A stretch of DNA of 64,000 nucleotides from an uncultured Algibacter sp. Its GTDB lineage: Bacteria; Bacteroidota; Bacteroidia; Flavobacteriales; Flavobacteriaceae. The position numbers were made by a program, and so were the translations under genes. Where the stretch lies: contig NZ_CANKXG010000006.1 of NCBI RefSeq assembly GCF_947487575.1, positions 186,001 through 250,000 of the forward strand. Reading direction: 5' to 3'. Shown one piece after another: positions 17,168 to 24,957 of the stretch (the stretch's first letter is position 1; every line of letters starts with the position of its first letter). The notes under the pieces are model-generated. The model saw nothing but the letters and a program-made list of their open reading frames with translations. It did not search any database and had not been told where the DNA came from.

Positions 17168-18840
17168 TGTCGTCTTTTAAAATTTTGCCATAATAATCTT
17201 TCCTTTTTTTGACCAATAGGGTCTATGAATTCGCCTCTTGGCATTTCCCCTTTATGCGAAACAACTCCTGGTGTCATCCTTTCGGTATATTCCCCATTGT
17301 ACTTTGTAAATGAAGATGCTCCAGCTCTGTAATGAAGATTCTTAAATAAACCACGTAGCGGTGAACTATTATCTTCAGTTTCCTTATACATCTTCCTGAA
17401 TTTTTTATTCTGGATTTTGTCGTAATGCATTAGTCGTCCCTCAGATGGTGCAAATTCTTTCAGAACCTTTAGGTCTGAATAAGCTTTATATTTATTTTCG
17501 CCTTCCTCAATAATATCTTTAATTATTTTTTTAAGTTTTCTGCTGGCGGTTTTCTTTTTTAGGTTTAAAAATTCTATTGTAGAATAATAATTAAATATAA
17601 AATGGTCAATAAACAAATCTGCCAAAAAAGGAACCACCTCTTTATTATCTACTTTTTGTTCTAGTATTGAATATACTAATGATAATGAAGTGTCTTTATC
17701 ATAGACGAAAGCCAAAATTTTATAGGTTATAAATTCGATATCATAATCAGAAAGATCTTTTAACACATCTTCAGAAAGTGTTAACCCTAAAAGATTTCTC
17801 ATATATCTAGCACCATTCATTTCGAAAATGGCAATATGAAAATTAGGATTGTCTTTATTTAACCAGTTGGTGTAGAGCTTTTGAAAATCAGGATAAAAAT
17901 CATCGCAAAGTGTATTTATTAAATGACTGAAGTATTCTATTTTTCTTGCATTTTCAAGACTCATATCTATCCAATCCGTAATAAAACCAACTACTATGCT
18001 TAAATTTGTTTTGGCTACATTTTCTAAGCGATATGCCAAGTGATTATAAGCACCTGCATGTTCAAGGTCTATGTGAAGTAATAATGGAAGATATTTTTCA
18101 AATAGTTTCATTTCCTTTTCTAAATTTAGATTATGGTCTAAAAAGTAAATGAGTTCTAGTTGAATGCCGATAGTTTTTACACTAGACAGTTTATCTATAA
18201 TAGCATCAGCATTTTTTAAAACCTTTCTTTTAATTCTAACAGCAAAGAAAATTGATGGCCAAGACTCGGCTAATGCTTCAGTATTTGCAATATCATTAAA
18301 TTGTTTCTCAATCCAACTGATAAAGGTTTTTGGTGTTGCTTTATCTAACAAATCTATCTTGGCTATAGATTGTATGCCAATTCTGCTTAAACTTATCTCA
18401 GCATTGCTCATTAAGCTTTTGATTTTAGTAATTGCAAACTTTTGGTCCGATTTATATAAGCCAGAGATAATATCTGTTAGAGAATCATACAAATATGGAT
18501 TCTGAGCTTCCAAAATCTTAGAATAAATTTCCTTACCAAAAGAGGCGTTACTTTTTGATTCATTCTCTAAGGCTATTCTAAGATCTCTATGAGCGTAATT
18601 ATTTTCTAACTTTTTTAATAAAGCCGGTAATGCTTCAATAAATAGGCTTCTATCAACTTTACTAATATCCTTACAAAAATCCTTATACTCCTTCCACCAA
18701 TTATCTGGCTCTTTGTTATTTAATAAGTCTTGTAGAAATTGCAAATGAAAAGAATTAAATTTTTGACTAAAGTTAAAAAAGTATAGAAGCGAATTAGAAA
18801 AATTGTAAGGTATTTTTAATATTAATTCGCAATTCTTCAA
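17164..18840 (-). CDS. Unknown alpha-helical (HEAT-like) protein, first gene of accessory cassette
   Basis: 558 residues, not recognised. The bulk (about residues 20-440) is a run of amphipathic helices with no glycine-rich loops, suggesting HEAT- or ARM-like solenoid repeats suited to binding protein or nucleic acid. The last 90 residues differ: they are basic and motif-rich, including EFAPSEGRLMHYDK, SSFTKYNGEYTERM, HKGEMPRGEFIDP and WQNFKRRQ. These look like a conserved functional tail. No signal peptide. The gene is co-translated with the nuclease-like gene (ATGA overlap). The partnership with nuclease-like and DUF4238 genes suggests a defence-type module; that is inference. Confidence 0.65.
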   Translation of the reverse strand: MKNCELILKIPYNFSNSLLYFFNFSQKFNSFHLQFLQDLLNNKEPDNWWKEYKDFCKDISKVDRSLFIEALPALLKKLENNYAHRDLRIALENESKSNASFGKEIYSKILEAQNPYLYDSLTDIISGLYKSDQKFAITKIKSLMSNAEISLSRIGIQSIAKIDLLDKATPKTFISWIEKQFNDIANTEALAESWPSIFFAVRIKRKVLKNADAIIDKLSSVKTIGIQLELIYFLDHNLNLEKEMKLFEKYLPLLLHIDLEHAGAYNHLAYRLENVAKTNLSIVVGFITDWIDMSLENARKIEYFSHLINTLCDDFYPDFQKLYTNWLNKDNPNFHIAIFEMNGARYMRNLLGLTLSEDVLKDLSDYDIEFITYKILAFVYDKDTSLSLVYSILEQKVDNKEVVPFLADLFIDHFIFNYYSTIEFLNLKKKTASRKLKKIIKDIIEEGENKYKAYSDLKVLKEFAPSEGRLMHYDKIQNKKFRKMYKETEDNSSPLRGLFKNLHYRAGASSFTKYNGEYTERMTPGVVSHKGEMPRGEFIDPIGQKKERLLWQNFKRRQ

Positions 18841-18962
18841 TTTTCATAGAAAAATATAGTTTAAATTTTATTTCATATACTAAATGAAATCAAACTAAAT
18901 CAAATACTATTTAGCAGAAGATAAACAGCTAAATTCTGTACTTATTCTGTATTATGTGAAAT

Positions 18963-18990
18963 AAAAAAGCCTTTCAATTTCTTGAAAGGC
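18963..18990 (-). terminator. Rho-independent terminator after initiator tRNA
   Basis: On the minus strand GCCTTTCAA and TTGAAAGGC form a perfect 9-bp stem with a GAAA tetraloop, followed directly by TTTTTT. It lies 13 bases past the tRNA 3' end, so it ends the tRNA transcript before the accessory cassette. Confidence 0.9.
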
Positions 18991-19003
18991 TTGGTTTTAC
19001 TAG

Positions 19004-19076
<73 letters not shown>

Positions 19077-19147
19077 ATTTAATCTTATAATAATTTACTT
19101 AGCTTTTAACTTTCGGTTCATAATGCCGACCAAATTATTTAGGACTG

Positions 19148-19178
19148 CAAATATACGTTGTTTTTTATGTTTCAACAA
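19148..19178 (-). promoter_or_regulatory. Promoter of the initiator tRNA
   Basis: On the minus strand a TTG (two overlapping choices, TTGTTG) is followed after 17 or 20 bases by TATATTTG, a perfect TAnnTTTG -7 box. Spacing fits the Bacteroidota consensus. The predicted start leaves a 5' leader of about 65 bases before the mature tRNA. Confidence 0.75.
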
Positions 19179-19202
19179 GCATAAATTTACAAAATATTAT
19201 TG

Positions 19203-19376
19203 CTAAATGTTATTTACCTGAAACACTGTTAATTCTAAATTTACAATTTGAACTATTACTTGAATAGGGTTACAACACACTTCGCAATCTTCAATATAAG
19301 ATTGATTGTAAATTGAATTATCCAGTAACATAGAAATCGTTTCCCAACAATATGGACATGTAAAATAATGCTCTAC
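19203..19376 (-). pseudogene. CPXCG-motif Cys-rich zinc-ribbon ORF lacking a start codon
   Basis: The minus strand encodes 57 residues, VEHYFTCPYCWETISMLLDN and onward, ending at TAG 19203-19205. It matches the small CPXCG-motif cysteine-rich family (PF14255 type): CPYC at the start and C..CC (EDCEVCCNP) in the middle. All expected cysteines are present. However, the codons between the upstream in-frame TAA and CPYC are TTT TAT AGT AAG GTA GAG CAT TAT TTT ACA, with no ATG, GTG, TTG, CTG or ATT. Relatives start with Met right before EH, where GTA stands here. The frame also begins only 14 bases after a terminator T-tract. It looks like a gene that recently lost initiation. Confidence 0.7.
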
Positions 19377-19390
19377 CTTACTATAAAATT

Positions 19391-19415
19391 AAAAAAACCA
19401 TCATAAATATGATGG
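19391..19415 (-). terminator. Terminator of the LRR protein gene
   Basis: Minus strand CCATCAT and ATGATGG pair around a short AT loop, followed by seven T residues. It lies 33 bases after the LRR gene stop and just before the start-less CPXCG frame, so that frame is cut off from read-through transcription. Confidence 0.8.
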
Positions 19416-19448
19416 CTTCTTCATTAACTAGTTTTATAAAAACTTTAT

Positions 19449-20273
19449 TTACTCTTTTTCAATATCCATAGTTGCTGTTGCATTTTGTAATTCTAAAAGC
19501 ATTAACGTTGGTGGGTTTTTACCAGAAACACTAATATACTCTTGATTTAAATTATTATCACTTACCATCATAGTATTTAACTTTGTTAAATTCATAAACT
19601 CTTTTGGTAAATCTCCTGTGAATTTATTTGTTGACAACAACAATTCTTCTAAATCTTTCAATTGGGCTATTTCTGCAGGAATCTCACCATCCATTTTATT
19701 ATCCATCAAACTTAACTTTTGTAATTTTGATAAAGCATAAATTTCATTTGGAATTTGACCAGTTAAAAAGTTACTTCCTAACAAAAGTTCTTTTAAATTG
19801 GTTAAACTCATTAATGAACTAGGTATTTCTCCAGTAAACTGATTACTGTATAATTTTAAAGATTCAAGGTTTTTTAACTCACCTAACTCTGAAGGAATAT
19901 TTCCTTCAAATCTATTCATAAATAATTCAAGTGATTTCAGTTCTTTTAAGTTACTTAAAGATATAGGGAGTTTGCCCTGTAATTTATTAAATCCTAAGTT
20001 TAAAACTTTTAAACTCGAAAGACTACCAATTTCTTGAGGTAGCTCTCCATTTAAGTTATTAAATTGTAAATTTATTTCTATTACTCTATCGTTTTCAATT
20101 TTAACACCATACCATTTATCAACAGATGTATTTAAATCCCATGAGGAATTCCATTCTGCACCATTGGTTGCATTATATAAGGTGATTAAAGCATCTTTAT
20201 CAGAAGAAGAAACATTAGCAAAGGCATACGCCGTAACTAAGAAACAAATGGCTAATAATTTTAAAGACTTCAT
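19449..20273 (-). CDS. Secreted leucine-rich-repeat protein
   Basis: 274 residues with a cleavable signal (MKSLKLLAICFLVTAYAFAN). Residues 24-70 resemble the cap seen before plant-type LRRs (DKDALITLYNATNGAEWNSS...WYGV). About seven repeats of 24 residues follow, with the pattern LxxLxxLxLxxNxLxGxIP (for example NLESLKLYSNQFTGEIPSSL). The GxIP form is the plant/bacterial secreted subtype that makes a curved ligand-binding surface. It ends shortly after the last repeat, with no sorting domain or membrane anchor. The binding partner is unknown. It is transcribed alone, with its own terminator. Confidence 0.88.
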   Translation of the reverse strand: MKSLKLLAICFLVTAYAFANVSSSDKDALITLYNATNGAEWNSSWDLNTSVDKWYGVKIENDRVIEINLQFNNLNGELPQEIGSLSSLKVLNLGFNKLQGKLPISLSNLKELKSLELFMNRFEGNIPSELGELKNLESLKLYSNQFTGEIPSSLMSLTNLKELLLGSNFLTGQIPNEIYALSKLQKLSLMDNKMDGEIPAEIAQLKDLEELLLSTNKFTGDLPKEFMNLTKLNTMMVSDNNLNQEYISVSGKNPPTLMLLELQNATATMDIEKE

Positions 20274-20370
20274 TTTTGGTCAAATTTGGGATTAATTCTT
20301 GCACGAATATAAGCCGAAATCAGATTAAAAACTATTTTTATCGATGAAATACATTAAATTTTAACATTTT

Positions 20371-22281
20371 TTAATCGACAAACTGCTCTATTTCTAGTTG
20401 AATGACCTCCCATTTACTCATTAAACCTTGCAAATCTGTTTTCATTTTCTGATAATTATCGAAGAAATTTGGTTTAGATGTTGCCTCTTCATAATTAATC
20501 TCAAGTTCTAAATCAATCTTTTTAATATCACTTTCAAGCTGATTAATTTTAGATTCCACATTACTCAACTTGTTATTTAATGATTTTATTTTTTTCTGGT
20601 CTTCATAAGACTGTTGTTTCTTAACTTTTGGAGCGTCTTTAACAACAGTACGTTTTTCTACTTCACGCAAATTTTCAACTTTACGTTGATCTAAGTAATA
20701 ATCAATATCACCTAAATACTCCTTTAGTTTATGATCTTTAAATTCATAAACAAGATTAGTTAAACCTTGGAGAAAATCACGATCATGTGAAACAAGAATT
20801 AATGTGCCCTCAAAACGTTTTAATGCTTCTTTCAAAACATTCTTAGATTTAATATCCAAGTGGTTCGTTGGCTCATCCATAATAAGCACGTTAAAAGGTT
20901 GCAACATTAATTTAGCTAATGCTAATCGATTTCGCTCACCTCCAGATAAAACACGTACGTATTTTTCAACCTCATCACCTCTAAATAAAAAAGACCCTAA
21001 AATATCTCTAACTTTACTTCTATTAGTTTCATTAGCTGCATCAATCATGGTATCTAAAACGGTTTTATTACCGTCAAGATATTCCGCTTGATTTTGCGCG
21101 AAATAACCAATCTTTACATTGTGTCCCAATTTTAAATGACCATTGTATTTTATATCACCGACTATAATTTTTGCCAATGTTGATTTTCCTTGCCCGTTTT
21201 GTCCTACAAATGCAGTTTTACTATCTCGCTCTATAAGTAAATTAATATCTTTTAAAACTTGATTATCACCATAATTTTTTGACACTTTTTCAGCCTCAAC
21301 CACAACTTTACCTGGTGTTATAGAAACTGGAAAATTAAGAGTCATTACACTGTTATCATCTTCATCAACTTCAATTCTATCAATCTTATCAAGTTTTTTA
21401 ATAAGTGATTGAGCCATGGTAGCTTTTGATGCCTTAGCACGAAACTTTTCAATTAATTTTTCGGTCTGCTCAATTTGCTTTTGTTGATTTTTTTGAGATG
21501 CCAATTGCTGCGTTCTTAATTCTTCACGTAGCACTAAATATTTTGTATATGGTTTAGGATAATCATAAATACGTCCAAGAGAAATTTCAATAGTTCTATT
21601 AGTTACGTTATCTAAAAACATTTTATCATGGGATACAATAGCAACTGCACCAGTATAATTTCTCAAAAAACTTTCCAACCAAATAATAGATTCAATATCC
21701 AAGTGGTTAGTAGGCTCATCTAAAAGTAAAATATCGTTGTTTTGCAGCAATAATTTAGCCAACTCAATACGCATACGCCAGCCACCAGAAAAGGTATCTG
21801 TGAGCTTATCAAAATCTTCTCGTTTAAAACCTAAGCCTTGAAGTATTTTTTCTGTATCACCTTGATAGTTATAGCCGCCTTGAATTTCATATTGATGCTG
21901 AAGTTCATTTATATCAATCATTAGTTGATTATAACTTTCACTTTCATAATCCGTACGTTCTGCCATTTGAGTATTAACGGCCTCCATTTTAGTCTCTAAT
22001 TCTTTAATTTCAACAAAGGCTTCGTAAGATTCTTCTAAAACGGTTCTGCCAAAAATAAAATCAATATCCTGTTTTAAAAATCCAATTTTAAGTTCTTTAT
22101 CTGCTGCAATTTGACCCGTATCAGGTTCCATTTCTTTCGATAAAATTTTAAGCATAGTCGATTTACCCGCTCCATTCTTTCCAATAAGCCCGATTCTATC
22201 ACCATTACCTAATTTGAAGGTTATGTCTTCAAATAGGTATTCTCCTTGAAATGAAATCGATAAATTATGAATGTTCATCAT
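20371..22281 (-). CDS. ABC-F family ATP-binding protein
   Basis: 636 residues with two ATP-binding cassettes on one chain and no membrane domain. Cassette 1: Walker A GKNGAGKST, signature FSGGW, Walker B LLLDEPTNHLD. Cassette 2: GQNGQGKST, LSGGERNR, LIMDEPTNHLD. A charged linker with KATMAQSLIKKLDKI joins them, and a basic coiled-coil tail (about 560-636) follows, as in Uup-type members. ABC-F proteins act on the ribosome or on translation quality. The ATG pair at 22276-22281 is chosen because homology starts there (NIHNLSISF). It is divergent from the DUF983 gene, with face-to-face promoters. Confidence 0.93.
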   Translation of the reverse strand: MMNIHNLSISFQGEYLFEDITFKLGNGDRIGLIGKNGAGKSTMLKILSKEMEPDTGQIAADKELKIGFLKQDIDFIFGRTVLEESYEAFVEIKELETKMEAVNTQMAERTDYESESYNQLMIDINELQHQYEIQGGYNYQGDTEKILQGLGFKREDFDKLTDTFSGGWRMRIELAKLLLQNNDILLLDEPTNHLDIESIIWLESFLRNYTGAVAIVSHDKMFLDNVTNRTIEISLGRIYDYPKPYTKYLVLREELRTQQLASQKNQQKQIEQTEKLIEKFRAKASKATMAQSLIKKLDKIDRIEVDEDDNSVMTLNFPVSITPGKVVVEAEKVSKNYGDNQVLKDINLLIERDSKTAFVGQNGQGKSTLAKIIVGDIKYNGHLKLGHNVKIGYFAQNQAEYLDGNKTVLDTMIDAANETNRSKVRDILGSFLFRGDEVEKYVRVLSGGERNRLALAKLMLQPFNVLIMDEPTNHLDIKSKNVLKEALKRFEGTLILVSHDRDFLQGLTNLVYEFKDHKLKEYLGDIDYYLDQRKVENLREVEKRTVVKDAPKVKKQQSYEDQKKIKSLNNKLSNVESKINQLESDIKKIDLELEINYEEATSKPNFFDNYQKMKTDLQGLMSKWEVIQLEIEQFVD

Positions 22282-22322
22282 AGAAATGTAACTTTTATCA
22301 CAATGCAATATTATTAAATTGG

Positions 22323-22330
22323 TACTTTTG
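22323..22330 (+). promoter_or_regulatory. -7 box for the DUF983 gene
   Basis: TACTTTTG is a perfect TAnnTTTG match, 36 bases before the DUF983 ATG. It forms one arm of the inverted repeat GTACTTTTGC / GCAAAAGTAC shared with the opposing promoter. No TTG is found at the usual spacing. Confidence 0.6.
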
Positions 22331-22347
22331 CGCTGTAATTGCGGATG

Positions 22348-22355
22348 CAAAAGTA
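22348..22355 (-). promoter_or_regulatory. -7 box for the ABC-F gene
   Basis: Minus strand TACTTTTG matches TAnnTTTG perfectly and faces the plus-strand box at 22323-22330. Predicted starts for the two genes lie between the boxes, leaving about 60 bases of leader for the ABC-F gene. Confidence 0.6.
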
Positions 22356-22366
22356 CATTAAATTAT

Positions 22367-22750
22367 ATGTTTAAAAAAGGAACAAAATTATATAGTATTT
22401 TTTTGGGTACATGTCCCAAATGTCATGAAGAATCCATGTTTAAAAACAAAAATCCCTATGTACTCTCGGAGGCATTAAGTATGAATGAAAAATGCTCTAA
22501 CTGTAATACCAAATACAAAATCGAGCCATCATTTTTCTATGGTTCCATGTATGTAAGCTACCCTGTGGGTATTGCATTTGCCACTGCAGCATTCGTCATT
22601 TCCTTTTTCATATTTAAGGCAAGTTTAGCAACTGTATTTATTGCTATAGTAGCAACTTTAATAATATGCTTACCCATAATTTTAAGGCTTTCAAGAAACA
22701 TTTGGATTAACTTTTTTATGAGTTATGATAAAACTTTGGCAAAAAAATAA
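22367..22750 (+). CDS. DUF983 membrane protein with zinc-ribbon cysteines
   Basis: 127 residues. The start MFKKGTKLYSI is chosen because homology to DUF983 begins there and the -7 box lies upstream. An N-terminal soluble part carries two CxxC pairs (TCPKCHEE about residue 16 and KCSNCNTKY about 42), suited to zinc, followed by two transmembrane helices (about 65-85 and 90-110) and a short basic tail. DUF983 proteins are common in Bacteroidota and Alphaproteobacteria, but their function is unknown. Divergent from the ABC-F gene. A dispersed repeat follows 5 bases after the stop. Confidence 0.85.
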   Translation: MFKKGTKLYSIFLGTCPKCHEESMFKNKNPYVLSEALSMNEKCSNCNTKYKIEPSFFYGSMYVSYPVGIAFATAAFVISFFIFKASLATVFIAIVATLIICLPIILRLSRNIWINFFMSYDKTLAKK

Positions 22751-22755
22751 GTTTT

Positions 22756-22801
22756 GGGCGTTAACCAAAAAAGGCCAGGGTTTATGTTGCAATCCCTAAC
22801 G
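22756..22801 (-). repeat. Dispersed CGTTAGGGAT...TAACGCCC repeat, copy 1
   Basis: Read on the minus strand, the element begins CGTTAGGGATTG and ends GGTTAACGCCC, 46 bases. The two ends are themselves complementary (CGTTA / TAACG), so the RNA would close as a hairpin. It shares both ends with copies at 50273-50317 and 56850-56937. It fills most of the gap between the DUF983 and FAD oxidoreductase genes, which converge here. Confidence 0.75.
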
Positions 22802-22819
22802 TAAGTTCATCTCAACTTT

Positions 22820-23860
22820 CTAGTAAAATCGATTAATATCAATTTCTTTATCAAGAAACTCGTTGTTTTCAATGAAATTATAGAGTTGCTTAGCAACATA
22901 CGGACCAATCATAACACCACGAGTTCCTAATCCGTTTAACACAAATACATTCTTATAGTCATGATGTTCTCCCACCAAAGGCCTTCTATCTTTTACCGTT
23001 GGTCTTATACCAGTTACTTGATTTACAACTTTAAATGGACAATTAATAAGCTTTACAAGCTTGCCTAAAAGTTCATCCTTAGCTTTATCTGTAACATTAT
23101 GACTTAAATCCTTCCATTCATATGTTGCTCCAACAATATACAAATCATCACCAAGCGGAATCAAAAATACTCCAGCTTTTAAAACATAATCAATTTTTAA
23201 ATCTGGCGCATATATAGTAAGTAACTCGCCTTTTGCAGGGTTCAATGGCAACGTATTAAAGTATGGATTATACTTTATACCAGAACCTTCAGCAAAAACA
23301 ATATACTTTGCATTTATATTTTGATAAATAACAGTGCTGTCTTGTAATTGTAAATCATTATAAGCAAACTGAGATTCAAATAATAAGTTAACTTTTAATA
23401 AGTCTGACTTATAAGCTTCAATCATAGTTTTTACATCAATTCTACCCGTTTCTAAAACCTCACCAAAACCAAAAGGAGCGTCAATGCCATCATTATCATT
23501 CTTTTTAATTTCAGTAGAAAGGTATCTTGAAAGCAAAGGCTTATCTGAGGCTGCAAACCAATCATTTTGCTCTTCAAGAGAAGCAAATTTTCTATAAACC
23601 GGAATTTTATAATCTAGCTTTACCTTTAGCCTATTTTCAATATTTGTATAAACAGGCAGTGCCATTTCTATTTGCTCTGTACTTCTCCAAACGGATGTAA
23701 AACGTTTTAACACCACAGGATTATACAAACCACCAGCTACTGTTGATGATTGCTGAGAGGCATCATCAAACACTATAAAGGTTTTACCAGATTCTCTTAA
23801 TTGCTCGCAAAAACTAACTCCTGCAATTCCAACACCAACTATAATATAATCTACTTGCAT
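22820..23860 (-). CDS. FAD-dependent oxidoreductase (DAO family)
   Basis: 346 residues. The start MQVDYIIVGVGIAGVSFCEQL is a Rossmann dinucleotide-binding motif (GxGxxG). Later features of the D-amino-acid oxidase / glycine oxidase fold are VAGGLYNPV (about 41-49), IVFAEGSG (about 188), and the C-terminal GIRPTVKDRRPLVG with LNGLGTRGV, which binds FAD. Such enzymes oxidise an amine or amino acid and pass electrons to oxygen or another acceptor. The substrate cannot be read from sequence. No signal peptide. It is transcribed alone and ends against the dispersed repeat. Confidence 0.88.
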   Translation of the reverse strand: MQVDYIIVGVGIAGVSFCEQLRESGKTFIVFDDASQQSSTVAGGLYNPVVLKRFTSVWRSTEQIEMALPVYTNIENRLKVKLDYKIPVYRKFASLEEQNDWFAASDKPLLSRYLSTEIKKNDNDGIDAPFGFGEVLETGRIDVKTMIEAYKSDLLKVNLLFESQFAYNDLQLQDSTVIYQNINAKYIVFAEGSGIKYNPYFNTLPLNPAKGELLTIYAPDLKIDYVLKAGVFLIPLGDDLYIVGATYEWKDLSHNVTDKAKDELLGKLVKLINCPFKVVNQVTGIRPTVKDRRPLVGEHHDYKNVFVLNGLGTRGVMIGPYVAKQLYNFIENNEFLDKEIDINRFY

Positions 23861-23898
23861 AATTACTTGCGAAGATAGTTACATTATATTATTTAATA

Positions 23899-23919
23899 GG
23901 TTTTCGACTGCATTCAACC
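23899..23919. repeat. Small hairpin element with TTCGACTG core
   Basis: GGTTTTCGACTGCATTCAACC has GGTT/AACC ends and a TTCGACTG core. The element at 43427-43448 shares that core and the following TCA with different closing bases (ATGCT/AGCAT). Probably a short dispersed element; too short to be certain. Confidence 0.35.
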
Positions 23920-23941
23920 AAAAATCTTTCGCTGTTTAAAC

Positions 23942-23974
23942 AAAAAAAAACGCCCACTTAAAAAGTGAGCGTTT
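23942..23974 (-). terminator. Terminator of the gldKLMN operon
   Basis: Minus strand AAACGCTCACTT and AAGTGGGCGTTT pair over 12 positions with one G-T pair, a three-base loop and a long T-tract (TTTTTTTTT). It lies 25 bases after the gldN stop. Confidence 0.88.
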
Positions 23975-23998
23975 AATTTAATTATAGATTATTATGGC

Positions 23999-24889
23999 TT
24001 AATATGTCCACATGTCTAATTCAAAATCTCTAATCTTATCCTTGATTCTTTCAGATTCAAGCAATTGCATTAAAGCATTTTGAGACACATATTCTGATAT
24101 AGCTCTATCTCCTTGTACATTTTCTTCTCTAAAAATGTAGCCTTGAAAACGTCTTGCATTCAACACGTGATCAAAAGAAAACGGCATAGAACTATTTGAA
24201 TTGTTAAAAGATTTTGCTTCGTGTAGCACCTCTCTAGCATCTGGGAAGAATATCCAAAACAAAGGCACTAAATCAGGTTCAGAGTCATCAATAAAGTTAA
24301 CATCTGGAGCTACAGGAGCAATTCCTAACAATCTGTATTTCATTTCTGCTTGGCGTTTATCAAAATACCAAAGACCTTTTATGTGGTACTCTTGAATATC
24401 TGCAGCAGTAATATCTCTTTGATTAATATACTCAGCAGATAATTCTTCACCTGCATTTATTTGTTCAATACCTAATTCTGTAGTATCAACCATTTTTAAA
24501 GCAGACTCAATATCTTTCAAAGTACGTTTAGTAGTAAAATAAGAATCATCATAAATATTTTTGATTTTTCCGTTTTTAATGTTCTTCATAAGTACATCAT
24601 ATAATGATCTTCTATCACTACCAATATTGTTTGTATCAATTGGATAGTAAAGCGGAAAATTAGCACGCTCATCAAGCACAACTTTTTCCCAAACCATTTT
24701 AGAAAACAGAATATCTCTATCGTCTACATAGCCATATTCTAAAGGCTTATCATTGTCAACTGCCTTTTGAGCCTCAGTTCTTACACCTATTTCATCAGGA
24801 CTTTTAGCATTAAGTATATTCGCTTGAGCAAATAGACTTGATACTGTAAAAACAGTAGCAACGGTTAATAAAAAACTTTTTACGTTCAT
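23999..24889 (-). CDS. gldN: Gliding motility / type IX secretion protein GldN
   Basis: 296 residues with a signal peptide (cut after SLFAQ). The body (YVDDRDILFSKMVWEKVVLDERANFPLYYP and FWIFFPDAREVLHEA) is characteristic of GldN/PorN. GldN is a periplasmic protein that, with the GldK lipoprotein, forms the ring-shaped part of the type IX secretion complex under the outer membrane. It is the last gene of gldK-gldL-gldM-gldN, 68 bases after gldM and followed by a strong terminator. The gene order matches other Flavobacteriaceae. Nothing in it looks damaged. Confidence 0.97.
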   Translation of the reverse strand: MNVKSFLLTVATVFTVSSLFAQANILNAKSPDEIGVRTEAQKAVDNDKPLEYGYVDDRDILFSKMVWEKVVLDERANFPLYYPIDTNNIGSDRRSLYDVLMKNIKNGKIKNIYDDSYFTTKRTLKDIESALKMVDTTELGIEQINAGEELSAEYINQRDITAADIQEYHIKGLWYFDKRQAEMKYRLLGIAPVAPDVNFIDDSEPDLVPLFWIFFPDAREVLHEAKSFNNSNSSMPFSFDHVLNARRFQGYIFREENVQGDRAISEYVSQNALMQLLESERIKDKIRDFELDMWTY

Positions 24890-24957
24890 CTTAATTTTAT
24901 TTTACATTCTAATTATTAGAGATAGCCTTAAGTTAAGACTATCTCTAATAATTTATT

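Noticed and set aside
14339-19003. Search for direct repeats of the tRNA 3' end at the far edge of the accessory cassette, as expected for integration into the tRNA.
   Set aside because: No copy of the tRNA end is visible near 14339-14373 and no integrase lies within, so integration at the tRNA is not supported.
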